Source of the DNA: Pristimantibacillus sp052113225
GTDB taxonomy: Bacteria > Bacillota > Bacilli > Paenibacillales > Paenibacillaceae
Length of the DNA: 64,000 nucleotides
Direction of reading: 5' to 3'
Assembly: GCF_052113225.1 (NCBI RefSeq)
Contig: NZ_JBFRCT010000012.1
Location: 124,001 to 188,000, forward strand
Every line of letters starts with the position of its first letter. Position 1 is the first letter of the stretch. Below, in pieces: positions 52,236-61,541 of the stretch. The notes below the pieces were generated by a model. It searched no databases, had not been told where the DNA came from, and saw nothing but the letters and a program-made list of their open reading frames with translations. A program made the position numbers and the translations under genes.

Positions 52236-55200
52236 ATGTTTCTGAAACGAATAGAATTAGCAGGATTTAAATCATTTGCCGACAAGACGGAGATGGAGTT
52301 CGTTACCGGCATTACGGCTGTTGTTGGACCTAATGGCAGCGGTAAAAGTAATATATCGGACGGTATCCGCTGGGTGCTGGGCGAACAAAGTGCAAAAAGC
52401 CTTCGCGGCGGCAAGATGGAAGATATTATTTTTGCCGGAAGTGATGCACGTAAGGCAGTTAACTATGGTGAAGTATCGCTGACGCTCGATAATGGTGATG
52501 GGGCGCTGCCGCTTGAATATAACGAAGTGACGGTAACCCGCCGAGTCCATCGGAGCGGTGATAGTGAATATATGATTAACAAGCAGTCGTGCCGATTGAA
52601 AGATATTACCGAGCTGTTCATGGATACGGGTATCGGTAAGGAAGCATATTCGATTATCGGACAAGGCCGGATCGAGGAAATATTGAGTACCCGGTCTGAG
52701 GATCGCCGCGGGATATTCGAAGAAGCTTCAGGCATTGTGAAATATAAATCACGTAAACGTGAAGCACAGCGCAAGCTGGAGGACACCGAGAATAATTTGC
52801 TGCGTATTCACGACCTTGTAACTGAATTGGAAGACCAGGTCGAGCCTCTTCGTGTGCAATCGGAGAAAGCGATTCATTTCAAGCAATTAAGAGAACAGCT
52901 CAAAACGCAAGAGATTTCGATGTACGTACATAATATTGAGAATGTGTACGGTTCATGGTCGGAGGCCAATAACAAGCTTGAACGACTTAAGCGCGAACAG
53001 CTTGAACTCTCCACGGTCGTCAGCAAGCATGATGCTCATTTGGAAAAGGACCGCCAGGCGCTTCGCGAGCTGGAGGAAGCACTGGACCAGCTGCATGAGG
53101 CTATGCTGCAATATAGTGAAGAATATGAGAAATGCGAAGGGTTCGGGGAAGTTCTTAAAGAACGGAAGAAGAACCTGGAGCAGAATAAACGGCAGTTAGA
53201 AGAGACAATTGCTGCTCATGATGAGCGAATAGCTGCATTAACGAGCGAGGAAGCGGAATTCCGTAATCGGGCTGCTGTTTTAGAGCTTCAACTGGCGGAT
53301 TTCAAGCAAAAGCTTTCCGTTGAAGAGGCTAATCTCATTGGCGTTGCTGGCGGGACCGCGGTAGATGCGGAAGAAATGCTGAAGGGCGAGCTGCTTGAGG
53401 TGCTTAGCACAATGGCACAGCTGCGTAACGAAATTCGTTATGCCGCTCAGCAGCAGGAAGCTGTTCAGCGCCGAATGGAGCGTTTGAGCGATGAAGAGGC
53501 CAAGTGGTCGGATCAGCGCAGAAAGCTGACGGCTCGCAAGGCTGAGCTGGAGAAACAGCTGGAAGCAACGCTAGATGCGATTTCCAAAGCGCGTACGAAG
53601 TATATTGATGAAGCGGAAAAGGCTAAGGAGTTTGGCCAAATAGCAGAGGACGCTACGGCTGCGCTTCGCAAATGGGAGCAAAAGCTGGATGCACAAACCT
53701 CGCGCCGCGATACAATGAAAGAAATGCAAGACGCTCTAGATGGCTTTATGCATGGTGTTCGTGAGGTGCTTAAATCCTCTCGCCGTTCCTCTGGTTCCGG
53801 CGGCATTAGTGGTGTACATGGTGCAGTTGCCGAGCTTGTCCGTGTGCCGGAAAGAATTGAGACTGCTGTAGAGACCGCATTGGGCGGCGCGTTGCAGCAT
53901 ATCGTTATGGAAGATGAGAAGTCAGCTCGTGCCGCGATTGCCTTCTTGAAACAGCGTCAACTTGGACGAGCAACGTTCCTGCCTCTTGATGTCATTCGTA
54001 GCAGACAAGTGCCTGAACATGATAAACGGATGGCTGAATCAGTAGACGGCTTTGTTGGAGTGGCTGCAGAGCTTGTTACCTGCGAGCCGCAATACCAAGC
54101 AATTATCAATAACCTCTTAGGCAATGTCCTTCTTGCCGAGACGTTGGAGCAGGCGAACCGTATTGCATCCAAATGCCAATATCGTTACCGGGTCGTTACG
54201 CTTGAGGGCGATGTGGTAAACGCAGGTGGTTCCATGACTGGCGGCAGCCTTCAGAAGAAGGGAGCAAGTCTGTTAGGACGCCAGCGCCAGATCGAAGCAT
54301 TGGATCAGGAAATTATAGAAGGCGAGAAAACAATCGCTCAACTGCGGGATAAGCTTAGCGACCTTCGTAAGGAGCAGTCAATCCGTTCGCAAAACATGGA
54401 GGAGCTCCGTTCACAATCTGAGCAGTATCGGATCGATGAGCAGCAGGTTCGTGCAGAGCTGCAGCAGTTGTCGAATGAAGCGAAGCATCTGAGTGAGCAA
54501 GAACAGTTGTTCACTGCAGACCGCAGCAATCACACAGCTGAGCAGCAATCGATGCAGACGATGGCCGAAGCGGCAGAGGTCCGTCTTGAGCAATTGACAG
54601 CGGATGAAGCTCGCCTGCAAGAGGCCATCAGGCTTGCTGAGGAACGCCGGAAAGCAAGTGAGACGGCGAAGGAAGAGCTTCAAGGCCAACTGACGGATTT
54701 GAAGATTTCCGTTGCGAAGACCGATCAAGAGAAGCAGTCCTTCGAGGATCAGGCTGCACGTGTTCGAGCAGATATTCAACGCGCCAAGCAGGAGCTATCC
54801 AGCTACCGCTCGCTGCTTAATCAGCAGGATGCGGAGCTGGAACGTCACAGTGAAGAGACCGTAACACAAATCGAACAGCTGAATCATTTGCGTCTGAAGA
54901 AGCAGGAATGTTCAGAGCAGACAGATCTGAAGCGTTCGGCTCGTGCGGATCGCGTACGTGAGCTGGAACAAGGCGAGAGTGATACGAAAGAACAACGTGG
55001 ACAGCTTCGTGATGTTGAAGAGCAAATGCGGCAGACTGAGATTGCAGCAAACCGTCTGGATGTCGAGCTGGACAACCTTCTGCGCAAGCTAAGCGAAGAG
55101 TATGAACTGAGCTTTGAGCTAGCGAAGGAACAATATCCGGTTCCTGAAGACATCGTTGGAACGCAAAATGCTGTACGCGATATTAAACGTCAAATTACAG

Positions 55201-55823
55201 CACTTGGCGATGTGAACATGGGTGCAATCGAAGAGTATGAGCGGGTACGGGAACGGTTCGAATTCTTGACCGAGCAGAAGGATGACCTGGTAGAAGCAAA
55301 AACAACGCTGTATCAGGTTATCCGCGAGATGGATGAAGAAATGTCCAAACGGTTCAAAACGACGTTTGAACAGATTAGACGTCATTTCGTCGTCGTCTTC
55401 TCGAAGCTGTTTGGCGGAGGACGTGCCGATCTTGTGATGGTGGATCCGGAACGCGTGCTCGATACCGGGATTGATATCGTAGCCCAGCCTCCAGGTAAAA
55501 AGCTGCAAAATCTGCAGCTGTTATCCGGCGGAGAGCGGGCGCTTACTGCAATCGCGTTATTGTTCGCGATTTTGCAGGTGAAGCCAGTTCCGTTCTGTGT
55601 ACTTGACGAGGTTGAAGCGGCGCTTGATGAAGCAAACGTTGCCCGTTTTGCCCAATACCTTCGTGAATTCTCCGAACTTACCCAGTTCATCGTGGTTACC
55701 CATCGGAAAGGTACGATGGAAGAAGCAGATGTGCTGTATGGGGTAACGATGGAGGAAGGCGGCGTATCGAAGCTCGTATCGGTCCGTCTAGAGGAGGATG
55801 CGGAGGAGCAGGAATCCGCGTAA
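52236..55823 (+). CDS. smc: Chromosome segregation ATPase SMC
   Basis: A 1195-aa protein of full length. N-terminal head with Walker A GPNGSGKSNISDGIRW, a long coiled coil (about 170-500), the flexible hinge (about 515-680, with GGALQHIVME and GDVVNAGGSMTGGS), the returning coiled coil, and the C-terminal head with signature LSGGERALTAIALLFA and Walker B FCVLDEVEAALDEAN. With ScpA and ScpB it compacts and aligns the chromosome. GAGGTG lies about 10 bases before the ATG. Confidence 0.97.
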   Translation: MFLKRIELAGFKSFADKTEMEFVTGITAVVGPNGSGKSNISDGIRWVLGEQSAKSLRGGKMEDIIFAGSDARKAVNYGEVSLTLDNGDGALPLEYNEVTVTRRVHRSGDSEYMINKQSCRLKDITELFMDTGIGKEAYSIIGQGRIEEILSTRSEDRRGIFEEASGIVKYKSRKREAQRKLEDTENNLLRIHDLVTELEDQVEPLRVQSEKAIHFKQLREQLKTQEISMYVHNIENVYGSWSEANNKLERLKREQLELSTVVSKHDAHLEKDRQALRELEEALDQLHEAMLQYSEEYEKCEGFGEVLKERKKNLEQNKRQLEETIAAHDERIAALTSEEAEFRNRAAVLELQLADFKQKLSVEEANLIGVAGGTAVDAEEMLKGELLEVLSTMAQLRNEIRYAAQQQEAVQRRMERLSDEEAKWSDQRRKLTARKAELEKQLEATLDAISKARTKYIDEAEKAKEFGQIAEDATAALRKWEQKLDAQTSRRDTMKEMQDALDGFMHGVREVLKSSRRSSGSGGISGVHGAVAELVRVPERIETAVETALGGALQHIVMEDEKSARAAIAFLKQRQLGRATFLPLDVIRSRQVPEHDKRMAESVDGFVGVAAELVTCEPQYQAIINNLLGNVLLAETLEQANRIASKCQYRYRVVTLEGDVVNAGGSMTGGSLQKKGASLLGRQRQIEALDQEIIEGEKTIAQLRDKLSDLRKEQSIRSQNMEELRSQSEQYRIDEQQVRAELQQLSNEAKHLSEQEQLFTADRSNHTAEQQSMQTMAEAAEVRLEQLTADEARLQEAIRLAEERRKASETAKEELQGQLTDLKISVAKTDQEKQSFEDQAARVRADIQRAKQELSSYRSLLNQQDAELERHSEETVTQIEQLNHLRLKKQECSEQTDLKRSARADRVRELEQGESDTKEQRGQLRDVEEQMRQTEIAANRLDVELDNLLRKLSEEYELSFELAKEQYPVPEDIVGTQNAVRDIKRQITALGDVNMGAIEEYERVRERFEFLTEQKDDLVEAKTTLYQVIREMDEEMSKRFKTTFEQIRRHFVVVFSKLFGGGRADLVMVDPERVLDTGIDIVAQPPGKKLQNLQLLSGGERALTAIALLFAILQVKPVPFCVLDEVEAALDEANVARFAQYLREFSELTQFIVVTHRKGTMEEADVLYGVTMEEGGVSKLVSVRLEEDAEEQESA

Positions 55824-55856
55824 TATGCTGATATAGGATGGGGGACTTGAAACAGT

Positions 55857-56855
55857 ATGAGTTTTTTCAAAAAGCTGAAGGAAAGTATTGCTTCGAAGAC
55901 AGAAGCAGTAACAACGATATTTAAGGAAGGCCTGACAAAGACGCGTGTTGCGCTCGTTGAGAAGGTCGAAGAGCTAATTACTCGACGCAAGAAGATCGAT
56001 GAAGAGTTCTATGAAGAGCTTGAGGAAATTCTCATCGGTGCGGATGTAGGCGTCAATACAGTTATGACACTGATTGACGAATTACGTACTGAAGTGAAGA
56101 AACGTAAAATTGAACAACCATCTGAGCTGCAGCCTGTTTTGTCTGAAAAGCTGGTAGGACTGCTTAAAGGTGAGTCGAATCCAGGCATCCAAATGGCGAA
56201 AAGCGGCATTACCGTTATTTTGTTCGTTGGTGTTAACGGTGTTGGTAAGACGACAACAATCGGAAAGCTGGCCCATAAATTCAAGAGCGAAGGCAAAAGC
56301 GTTCTGCTTGCTGCCGGCGATACGTTCCGCGCAGGTGCAATTGAACAGCTCGAAGTATGGGGACAACGAGTTGGTGTTGATGTGATTAAGCAGCAATCGG
56401 GGTCTGATCCAGCTGCCGTTATGTTCGATGCTGTTCAAGCAGCAAAGCAGCGTGGTGTTGATGTATTGCTGTGCGATACAGCAGGCCGTCTGCAGAACAA
56501 AACGAATCTGATGGAAGAGCTGAACAAAATTTTCCGCGTTATTCAACGTGAGATTCCGGATGCTCCACATGAAGTACTGCTCGTGCTTGATGCAACAACG
56601 GGCCAAAATGCGCTCAGCCAAGCGAAGCTGTTCGGCGAGAAGAGCGGCGTAACCGGCCTCGTATTAACGAAGCTGGATGGTACAGCGAAAGGCGGTATCG
56701 TTATTGCGATCCGCAATGAATTGAACCTTCCGGTGAAGCTTGTAGGACTCGGGGAGAAAATGACTGATCTGCAGGAATTTGACTCCGAGCAGTTCGTTCA
56801 CGCCTTGTTCGCAGGGCTGATTCAGCGGGAAGATGAAGAGTCGGAATCGAATTAA
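55857..56855 (+). CDS. ftsY: Signal recognition particle receptor FtsY
   Basis: A 332-aa SRP GTPase. After a short N domain come the G1 motif GVNGVGKTTTIGKLA, AAGDTFRAGAIEQL, the G3 DTAGRLQNK, G4 TKLDGTAKGG and the closing GLGEKMTDLQEFD. It lacks a long acidic A domain, as in other Firmicutes. FtsY docks SRP-ribosome complexes at the membrane. It lies 33 bases after smc and is likely co-transcribed. Confidence 0.96.
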   Translation: MSFFKKLKESIASKTEAVTTIFKEGLTKTRVALVEKVEELITRRKKIDEEFYEELEEILIGADVGVNTVMTLIDELRTEVKKRKIEQPSELQPVLSEKLVGLLKGESNPGIQMAKSGITVILFVGVNGVGKTTTIGKLAHKFKSEGKSVLLAAGDTFRAGAIEQLEVWGQRVGVDVIKQQSGSDPAAVMFDAVQAAKQRGVDVLLCDTAGRLQNKTNLMEELNKIFRVIQREIPDAPHEVLLVLDATTGQNALSQAKLFGEKSGVTGLVLTKLDGTAKGGIVIAIRNELNLPVKLVGLGEKMTDLQEFDSEQFVHALFAGLIQREDEESESN

Positions 56856-56875
56856 ACAAGTGACAAGGACAAATG

Positions 56876-56930
56876 CTTGACAGTGCTATCTGACTTCGTG
56901 TAAGATAAGAGTCGTTGTAACACTGTCAAG
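56876..56930 (+). promoter_or_regulatory. Promoter of ylxM-ffh inside a 10-bp inverted repeat
   Basis: TTGACA (56877-56882) and TAAGAT (56901-56906), 18 bases apart, form the promoter. CTTGACAGTG at 56876-56885, covering the -35 box, is repeated exactly in inverted form as CACTGTCAAG at 56921-56930, near the expected transcript start. The dyad could bind a regulator. Confidence 0.6.
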
Positions 56931-56970
56931 GCTATTTACTTGACGGACAATTCGAAAGGGGCGGAAGCTA

Positions 56971-57372
56971 ATGACTATTCATGAACCGGATGCCCTTGCG
57001 AAGACAACTCGAATTAACTCGTTATTTGATTTCTACGAACCGCTTCTTACTGAGAAGCAGCGGACTTTCTTGAAATATTACTTCCATGATGATTACTCGC
57101 TCGGCGAGATCGCCGCTGAATCTGGCATAAGCAGACAAGCGGTGTATGAACATGTGAAACGTGCAGAGCAAGTGCTTGAAAGCTATGAAGGGAAACTTAT
57201 GCTTCTAGCCAAGTATGAAGCGATGCAAAAGCTGGCTGAAGAGCTGGAACGTAAAGTAGCTGCATTGCCGATAGACAACGTATTTAAGCAAAAGCTGCTT
57301 GATGATATTGAACAATTAACGAAGACGGAATATATAGATGTGACGGAGGTGACGAATCATGGCGGCATTTGA
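56971..57372 (+). CDS. ylxM: YlxM/p13-type helix-turn-helix protein
   Basis: A 133-aa protein of the UPF0122 family: LLTEKQRTFLKYYFHDDYSLGEIAAESGISRQAVYEHVKRAE is a sigma-70 region-4-like helix-turn-helix, followed by a helical tail. It always accompanies ffh and is thought to modulate the SRP. GGGGCGG lies 6-8 bases before the ATG. It overlaps ffh by 14 bases. Confidence 0.93.
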   Translation: MTIHEPDALAKTTRINSLFDFYEPLLTEKQRTFLKYYFHDDYSLGEIAAESGISRQAVYEHVKRAEQVLESYEGKLMLLAKYEAMQKLAEELERKVAALPIDNVFKQKLLDDIEQLTKTEYIDVTEVTNHGGI

Positions 57373-58747
57373 GAGCTTAACGAACCGATTACAAAACGTG
57401 TTCAGCAAGCTGAGAGGCAAAGGTAAAGTATCGGAAGAAGATTTGAACGAAGCAATGCGCGAAGTACGGCTTGCCTTGCTCGAAGCGGACGTTAACTTTA
57501 AAGTTGTCAAAGATTTTATTGCCAAAGTGAAAGAGAAGGCGCTTGGCCTCGATGTTTCGAAGAGCTTTACGCCTGGCATGGTCGTCATCGACATCGTTAA
57601 TAAAGAGTTAACGGAATTGATGGGCGGTACACAAAGTAAGCTTGCAAAAGCGAACAAGCCTCCAACAGTTATTATGATGGTTGGTTTGCAAGGTGCCGGT
57701 AAGACAACGACAACAGGCAAGCTGGCAAAGTTGCTTCAAAAGAGCAATCACAAGCCGCTCCTGGTTGCCTGTGACATTTATCGTCCTGCTGCGATTAAGC
57801 AGCTTCAAGTACTCGGAGAACAGATCGATGCTCCAGTATTCTCCTTGGGAGATCAAACTACTCCAGTGGAGATTGCAAAAGCTGGTCTGGCGCATGCCAA
57901 GGAAAATCACAATGATTATGTGATCTTCGATACTGCCGGGAGGCTGCATATTGATGAAATTTTGATGGAAGAGCTTAAACAAATTCATCAAAATGTTAAT
58001 CCTGACGAAGTATTGCTCGTTGTTGATGCAATGACTGGTCAAGATGCGGTCAACGTAGCGCAAAGCTTCCATGAGCAGCTTGAGCTGACAGGTGTTGTAC
58101 TGACGAAGCTGGACGGCGATACACGCGGCGGTGCTGCGTTGTCTGTCAAAGCAGTAACCGGCAAGCCGATCAAATTCGCTGCAATGGGCGAGAAGATTGA
58201 TGCGCTCGAGCCGTTCCATCCAGACCGGATGGCATCCCGTATCCTCGGGATGGGTGATATGCTGTCTCTGATCGAGAAGGCGCAAATGAATATTGATGCC
58301 GATAAAGCGGCAGAGATGGAACGAAAAATGCGAACGGCCGAATTTACATTCGACGACTTCCTCGAACAGATGGCTCAGATCCGGAAGCTTGGTCCACTCG
58401 ATCAACTGATGGATATGCTGCCTGGCATGAACAAGATGAAGGGCAACATGAAGGATATGAAAGTGGACGAGAAGCAAATCAACCGCGTTGAAGCGATTGT
58501 CCGCTCGATGACAAAAGCAGAGAAGCAAAAGCCGGAACTGCTTAATCACAGCCGCCGTAAGCGTGTTGCAGCAGGCAGTGGAACATCCATAACGGAAGTA
58601 AATCGCCTTATCAAGCAGTTCGAAGATATGCGCAAGATGATGAAGCAATTCTCATCGATGATGGGTCCAAAGGGACCTAAAGGCGGCATGAAAGGCTTGA
58701 AGGGTATGCTTGGCAAAGGCGGCAAAGGGATGAAGTTCCCTTTTTAA
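57359..58747 (+). CDS. ffh: Signal recognition particle protein Ffh
   Basis: A 462-aa SRP54 GTPase. N domain, then G1 GLQGAGKTTTTGKLA, DIYRPAAIKQL, G3 DTAGRLHID, G4 TKLDGDTRGG, and from about residue 300 the Met-rich M domain (QLMDMLPGMNKMKGNMKDMK) that holds signal sequences and binds 4.5S RNA. The tail is Gly/Lys/Met-rich. GGAGGTGA lies before the ATG within ylxM. Confidence 0.97.
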   Translation: MAAFESLTNRLQNVFSKLRGKGKVSEEDLNEAMREVRLALLEADVNFKVVKDFIAKVKEKALGLDVSKSFTPGMVVIDIVNKELTELMGGTQSKLAKANKPPTVIMMVGLQGAGKTTTTGKLAKLLQKSNHKPLLVACDIYRPAAIKQLQVLGEQIDAPVFSLGDQTTPVEIAKAGLAHAKENHNDYVIFDTAGRLHIDEILMEELKQIHQNVNPDEVLLVVDAMTGQDAVNVAQSFHEQLELTGVVLTKLDGDTRGGAALSVKAVTGKPIKFAAMGEKIDALEPFHPDRMASRILGMGDMLSLIEKAQMNIDADKAAEMERKMRTAEFTFDDFLEQMAQIRKLGPLDQLMDMLPGMNKMKGNMKDMKVDEKQINRVEAIVRSMTKAEKQKPELLNHSRRKRVAAGSGTSITEVNRLIKQFEDMRKMMKQFSSMMGPKGPKGGMKGLKGMLGKGGKGMKFPF

Positions 58748-58792
58748 GCCATACAAAACATAGATTTGATTAAATGAAGGAGGTGAATTTCC

Positions 58793-59065
58793 ATGGCAGT
58801 ACGTATTCGTCTGAAACGTATGGGTGCTCATAAAGCCCCATTCTACCGCGTTGTCGTTTCTAACTCCCGTTCCCCACGTGACGGTCGCTTTATCGAAGAA
58901 ATCGGTACTTACAACCCGGTTACACAACCGGCTCAAGTAACGATTGATGAAGAGAAAGCATTGAAATGGCTGCAAACAGGAGCTCAAGCTTCTGATACAG
59001 TTCGCGACTTGCTTTCCAAAGCAGGTGTCCTGAAAAAGTTCCATGAGCTTAAGCAACAGAAATAA
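58793..59065 (+). CDS. rpsP: 30S ribosomal protein S16
   Basis: A 90-aa protein of standard length, starting MAVRIRLKRMGAHKAPFYRVVV with RSPRDGRFIEEIGTYNPVT, the S16 signature. GGAGGTGAA lies 7 bases before the ATG. It begins the rpsP-khpA-rimM-trmD set. Confidence 0.97.
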   Translation: MAVRIRLKRMGAHKAPFYRVVVSNSRSPRDGRFIEEIGTYNPVTQPAQVTIDEEKALKWLQTGAQASDTVRDLLSKAGVLKKFHELKQQK

Positions 59066-59090
59066 CTGTTGAATAGCGGAGGGCCTTGAA

Positions 59091-59321
59091 ATGAAAGAAT
59101 TGATTCTTGTCATCGCAAAGGCGTTAGTGGATCATCCAGAGGACGTGCGCGTTAATGAGAGAGATGATGATCGTGGTACGGTGTACGAGCTGTCGGTCCA
59201 TGCTGATGATATCGGTAAGGTAATTGGCAAGCAGGGGCGGATTGCGAAAGCCATTCGTGCCGTCGTTACATCCGCGGCCATCAAATCCCAGAAACGCGTT
59301 ATCGTAGACATCATATCGTAA
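59091..59321 (+). CDS. khpA: KH-domain RNA-binding protein KhpA (YlqC)
   Basis: A 76-aa single KH domain. The GxxG loop reads IGKQGRIAKAIR (residues 43-54), preceded by YELSVHADDIGKV. KhpA forms a dimer with KhpB/Jag and affects cell-size control and RNA stability in Gram-positive bacteria. GGAGGG lies about 10 bases before the ATG. It lies between rpsP and rimM as in other Firmicutes. Confidence 0.94.
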   Translation: MKELILVIAKALVDHPEDVRVNERDDDRGTVYELSVHADDIGKVIGKQGRIAKAIRAVVTSAAIKSQKRVIVDIIS

Positions 59322-59334
59322 ACACATACGATGC

Positions 59335-59364
59335 AGGGTTAGGATAATTATCCTAGCCCTTTTT
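59335..59364 (+). terminator. Terminator-like hairpin between khpA and rimM
   Basis: AGGGTTAGGATA pairs with ATCCTAGCCCT (one G-U) and is followed by TTTTT or TTTTC. Inside an operon it may attenuate expression of rimM-trmD relative to the ribosomal protein. Confidence 0.7.
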
Positions 59365-59394
59365 CGTACAAATATAGATAGGTGGGTACAGACT

Positions 59395-59916
59395 ATGAGT
59401 AACAACAAATGGTTTACTGTCGGCAAGCTGGTCAATACCCATGGTCTTCGTGGCGAAGTGAAAGTATTGTCGCAGACAGATTTTGCTGATATACGCTTTG
59501 CTCCAGGCAACAAATTATCGCTTCAAAACATGGATAATGGACAGAAGCTGGAAGTAGAAATCGTTAGTTCCCGTGAACAAAAGGGTATGTTTGTCTTGAA
59601 GCTTAAAGGCTTCAACGATATTAATGAAGTTGAGAAGTATAAAGGCTGGCTATTAAAGGTTGAAGAAACGGACCTTGAGAAGCTGGATGAAGGCGAGTAC
59701 TACTATCATGAAATCATTGGCTGCCGCGTTGTAACTGAAGAAGGCGAAGAGCTAGGGACGATCACTGAAATATTGCGTCCTGGCGCGAATGATGTGTGGG
59801 TTGTGGAACAGCCGAAGCGTAAGGAACTACTATTGCCGGTTATTGATGATGTCCTGCTGAATGTCGATGTAGCAAACAAAACGGTTACTGTTCGTTTATT
59901 GGAAGGGCTGATCTAA
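59395..59916 (+). CDS. rimM: 16S rRNA processing protein RimM
   Basis: A 173-aa assembly factor: FTVGKLVNTHGLRGEVKVL at the start, then a PRC-barrel half with YYYHEIIGCRVVTEEGEELGTI, DVWVVEQPKRKELLLPVIDDV and the last strand VTVRLLEGLI. It binds S19 and helps mature the 30S head. It lies 2 bases before trmD. Confidence 0.95.
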   Translation: MSNNKWFTVGKLVNTHGLRGEVKVLSQTDFADIRFAPGNKLSLQNMDNGQKLEVEIVSSREQKGMFVLKLKGFNDINEVEKYKGWLLKVEETDLEKLDEGEYYYHEIIGCRVVTEEGEELGTITEILRPGANDVWVVEQPKRKELLLPVIDDVLLNVDVANKTVTVRLLEGLI

Positions 59917-59918
59917 TA

Positions 59919-60665
59919 ATGCGTATTGATGTGCTGACGCTGTTCCCGGATATGTTCGATGGCGTATTTGGCGCAAGCATCCTAGGTAAAGCACGAGATA
60001 AAGGAATCGTATCACTTGAAGCGATTAACTTCCGTGATTATTCTAATAATAAGCATAACACCGTGGATGACTATCCTTACGGAGGCGGCGGCGGGATGGT
60101 GCTTAAGGCTGAGCCGGTCTTTGGAGCTGTAGAGGATCTGATGGCCAAGAAGGAAGGCGGAGCCCGCCCCCGTGTCATTCTGATGTGCCCACAAGGCGAA
60201 TCCTTCACGCAGAAGAAAGCGGAGGAGCTGTCGAAGGAAGAGCATCTTGTGCTGATCTGCGGCCACTATGAGGGGTATGATGAACGTATCCGCGAGTTTT
60301 TGGTGACCGATGAGTTATCCATTGGTGATTATGTATTAACTGGCGGAGAAATTCCTGCTATGACAGTCATAGACAGCGTTGTCCGGCTGCTCCCCGGTGT
60401 TCTAGGGAATGAGTCATCGGCTGTGACGGACTCATACAGCACAGGCCTACTGGAGTATCCGCATTACACCCGTCCAGCGGTATTCAGAGACTGGGAAGTG
60501 CCAGAGGTACTCATATCTGGCAATCATGCGAAGATTGATGCCTGGAGACGTGAGCAATCGCTTCTGCGTACGCTGAAGCGCCGTCCTGACCTGCTTGAGA
60601 ATGCAGAGCTTACGGATAAGGAACGCAAATGGCTAGCTGCACAGAAACGAGAACAAACCCCATAA
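59919..60665 (+). CDS. trmD: tRNA (guanine37-N1)-methyltransferase TrmD
   Basis: A 248-aa SPOUT-knot methyltransferase: IDVLTLFPDMFDGVFGASI, DYPYGGGGGMVLKAEP, LICGHYEGYDERI and the SAM-knot stretch DYVLTGGEIPAM, plus SYSTGLLEYPHYTRP. It protects against frameshifting by methylating G37. The ribosome site lies inside the rimM end. Confidence 0.96.
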   Translation: MRIDVLTLFPDMFDGVFGASILGKARDKGIVSLEAINFRDYSNNKHNTVDDYPYGGGGGMVLKAEPVFGAVEDLMAKKEGGARPRVILMCPQGESFTQKKAEELSKEEHLVLICGHYEGYDERIREFLVTDELSIGDYVLTGGEIPAMTVIDSVVRLLPGVLGNESSAVTDSYSTGLLEYPHYTRPAVFRDWEVPEVLISGNHAKIDAWRREQSLLRTLKRRPDLLENAELTDKERKWLAAQKREQTP

Positions 60666-60666
60666 A

Positions 60667-60713
60667 AAAGAACCGTCGCACAGCCATTAGGCCGAGCAGG
60701 CGGTTCTTTCTTT
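60667..60713 (+). terminator. Terminator of the rpsP-trmD operon
   Basis: AAAGAACCG and CGGTTCTTT form a 9-bp stem with a 25-base loop, followed by CTTTC. On the other strand the converging BclA-like remnant runs into it. Confidence 0.75.
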
Positions 60714-60719
60714 CGTTGC

Positions 60720-60928
60720 TCATTAACTGTGATGGCAATTGAAACTTGTGAAGAAGCAACCGGAGTGGAACCAAAGAATACAAAATACTACTCGCGTTAC
60801 TGTGTTAGCCATTATCGCTTAGAATTGATTAGATACGATACATTCACAGATTTTTTGGCTTTCACATTGCCTTTAGCAGTCGTTTTGACCGAGCATTTGG
60901 TTTTGACTGCTTGTCTTTTAATTGGCAT
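60720..60928 (-). pseudogene. Third, truncated copy of the basic-tail C1q/BclA-like gene
   Basis: ATG 60928, with GGAGG nine bases upstream, opens a 38-codon basic piece (MPIKRQAVKTKCSVKTTAKG, NVKAKKSVNVSYLINSKR) that stops at 60812. In another frame further on, FGSTPVASSQVSIAITVNE matches the intact copy's YGTEPVTPVTVTLVILVNDE. The middle of the domain and everything after this strand are gone, cut off at the trmD terminator. I read it as a decayed paralogue; the 38-aa basic peptide could still be translated. Confidence 0.6.
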
Positions 60929-60954
60929 TGCTCTTTGCCTCCATCTATTACCCA

Positions 60955-61400
60955 TTAACGAATTCTTTTTCCCTTAAATCGAGTTAAACATCCTTTAAGG
61001 ATTAAGCCACCGGATACATGAGAGGAAGCGGATAATTGTACCTTGTCACCCTTTCGAAGTCGTTTAACAGCTGCTGCAGTAATAAACTCACGATCCGCGT
61101 TGATAACTTTACTACCAGCAAAGATTACAATATCATTGACTGTAAGAAGTAAAATGACTTCATCAGGCTCTTTGATCCTCTTTTGTAAAGGATGCTTCCA
61201 AATAGGGAGTAAACACCATCATGTTTGGGAGTAAAGGTAGAAGTGGCAGGATTATATTCTTTTCCAAGATCAAGGATTTTTTTGCCATATCTTACGGTTA
61301 CACCAAATTCAGGTCTGCCAATAGATTGATTTTGATCAGAAATAGCTTTAAAAGCTGATTTGAATTTACGAGGTATGCATTTTGATTTACGGATTGTCAT
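60955..61400 (-). pseudogene. Second, frameshifted copy of the basic-tail C1q/BclA-like gene
   Basis: ATG 61400 has an excellent AAAGGAGGT eight bases upstream. The first frame reads MTIRKSKCIPRKFKSAFKAI, then ILDLGKEYNPATSTFTPKHD and GVYSLFGSILYK before going out of register near 61190. In another frame the protein continues RIKEPDEVILLLTVNDIVIF, VKRLRKGDKVQLSASSHVSG, GLILKGCLTRFKGKRIR, with a stop at 60955. This aligns over its length with the intact copy at 61542. One indel explains the break, so a sequencing error or a recent mutation are both possible. Confidence 0.72.
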
Positions 61401-61541
61401 AAGAACAAACCTCCTTTCCTTACAAAATCTATTGCTGAACCTGCAATACATTAATGTATGGGGGAGTCCATTTACTAGAAACGGCTTCAGTGGAGAGAAC
61501 TATTAAATAGGCTTTACGATATACAACAAAGAATCAGTTGA

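Noticed and set aside
60729..60977. Plus-strand frame of 82 codons after trmD with a hydrophobic middle
   Set aside because: It is antisense to the decayed BclA-like copies; the minus strand shows clear homology to the intact paralogue, so the plus-strand frame is a shadow.
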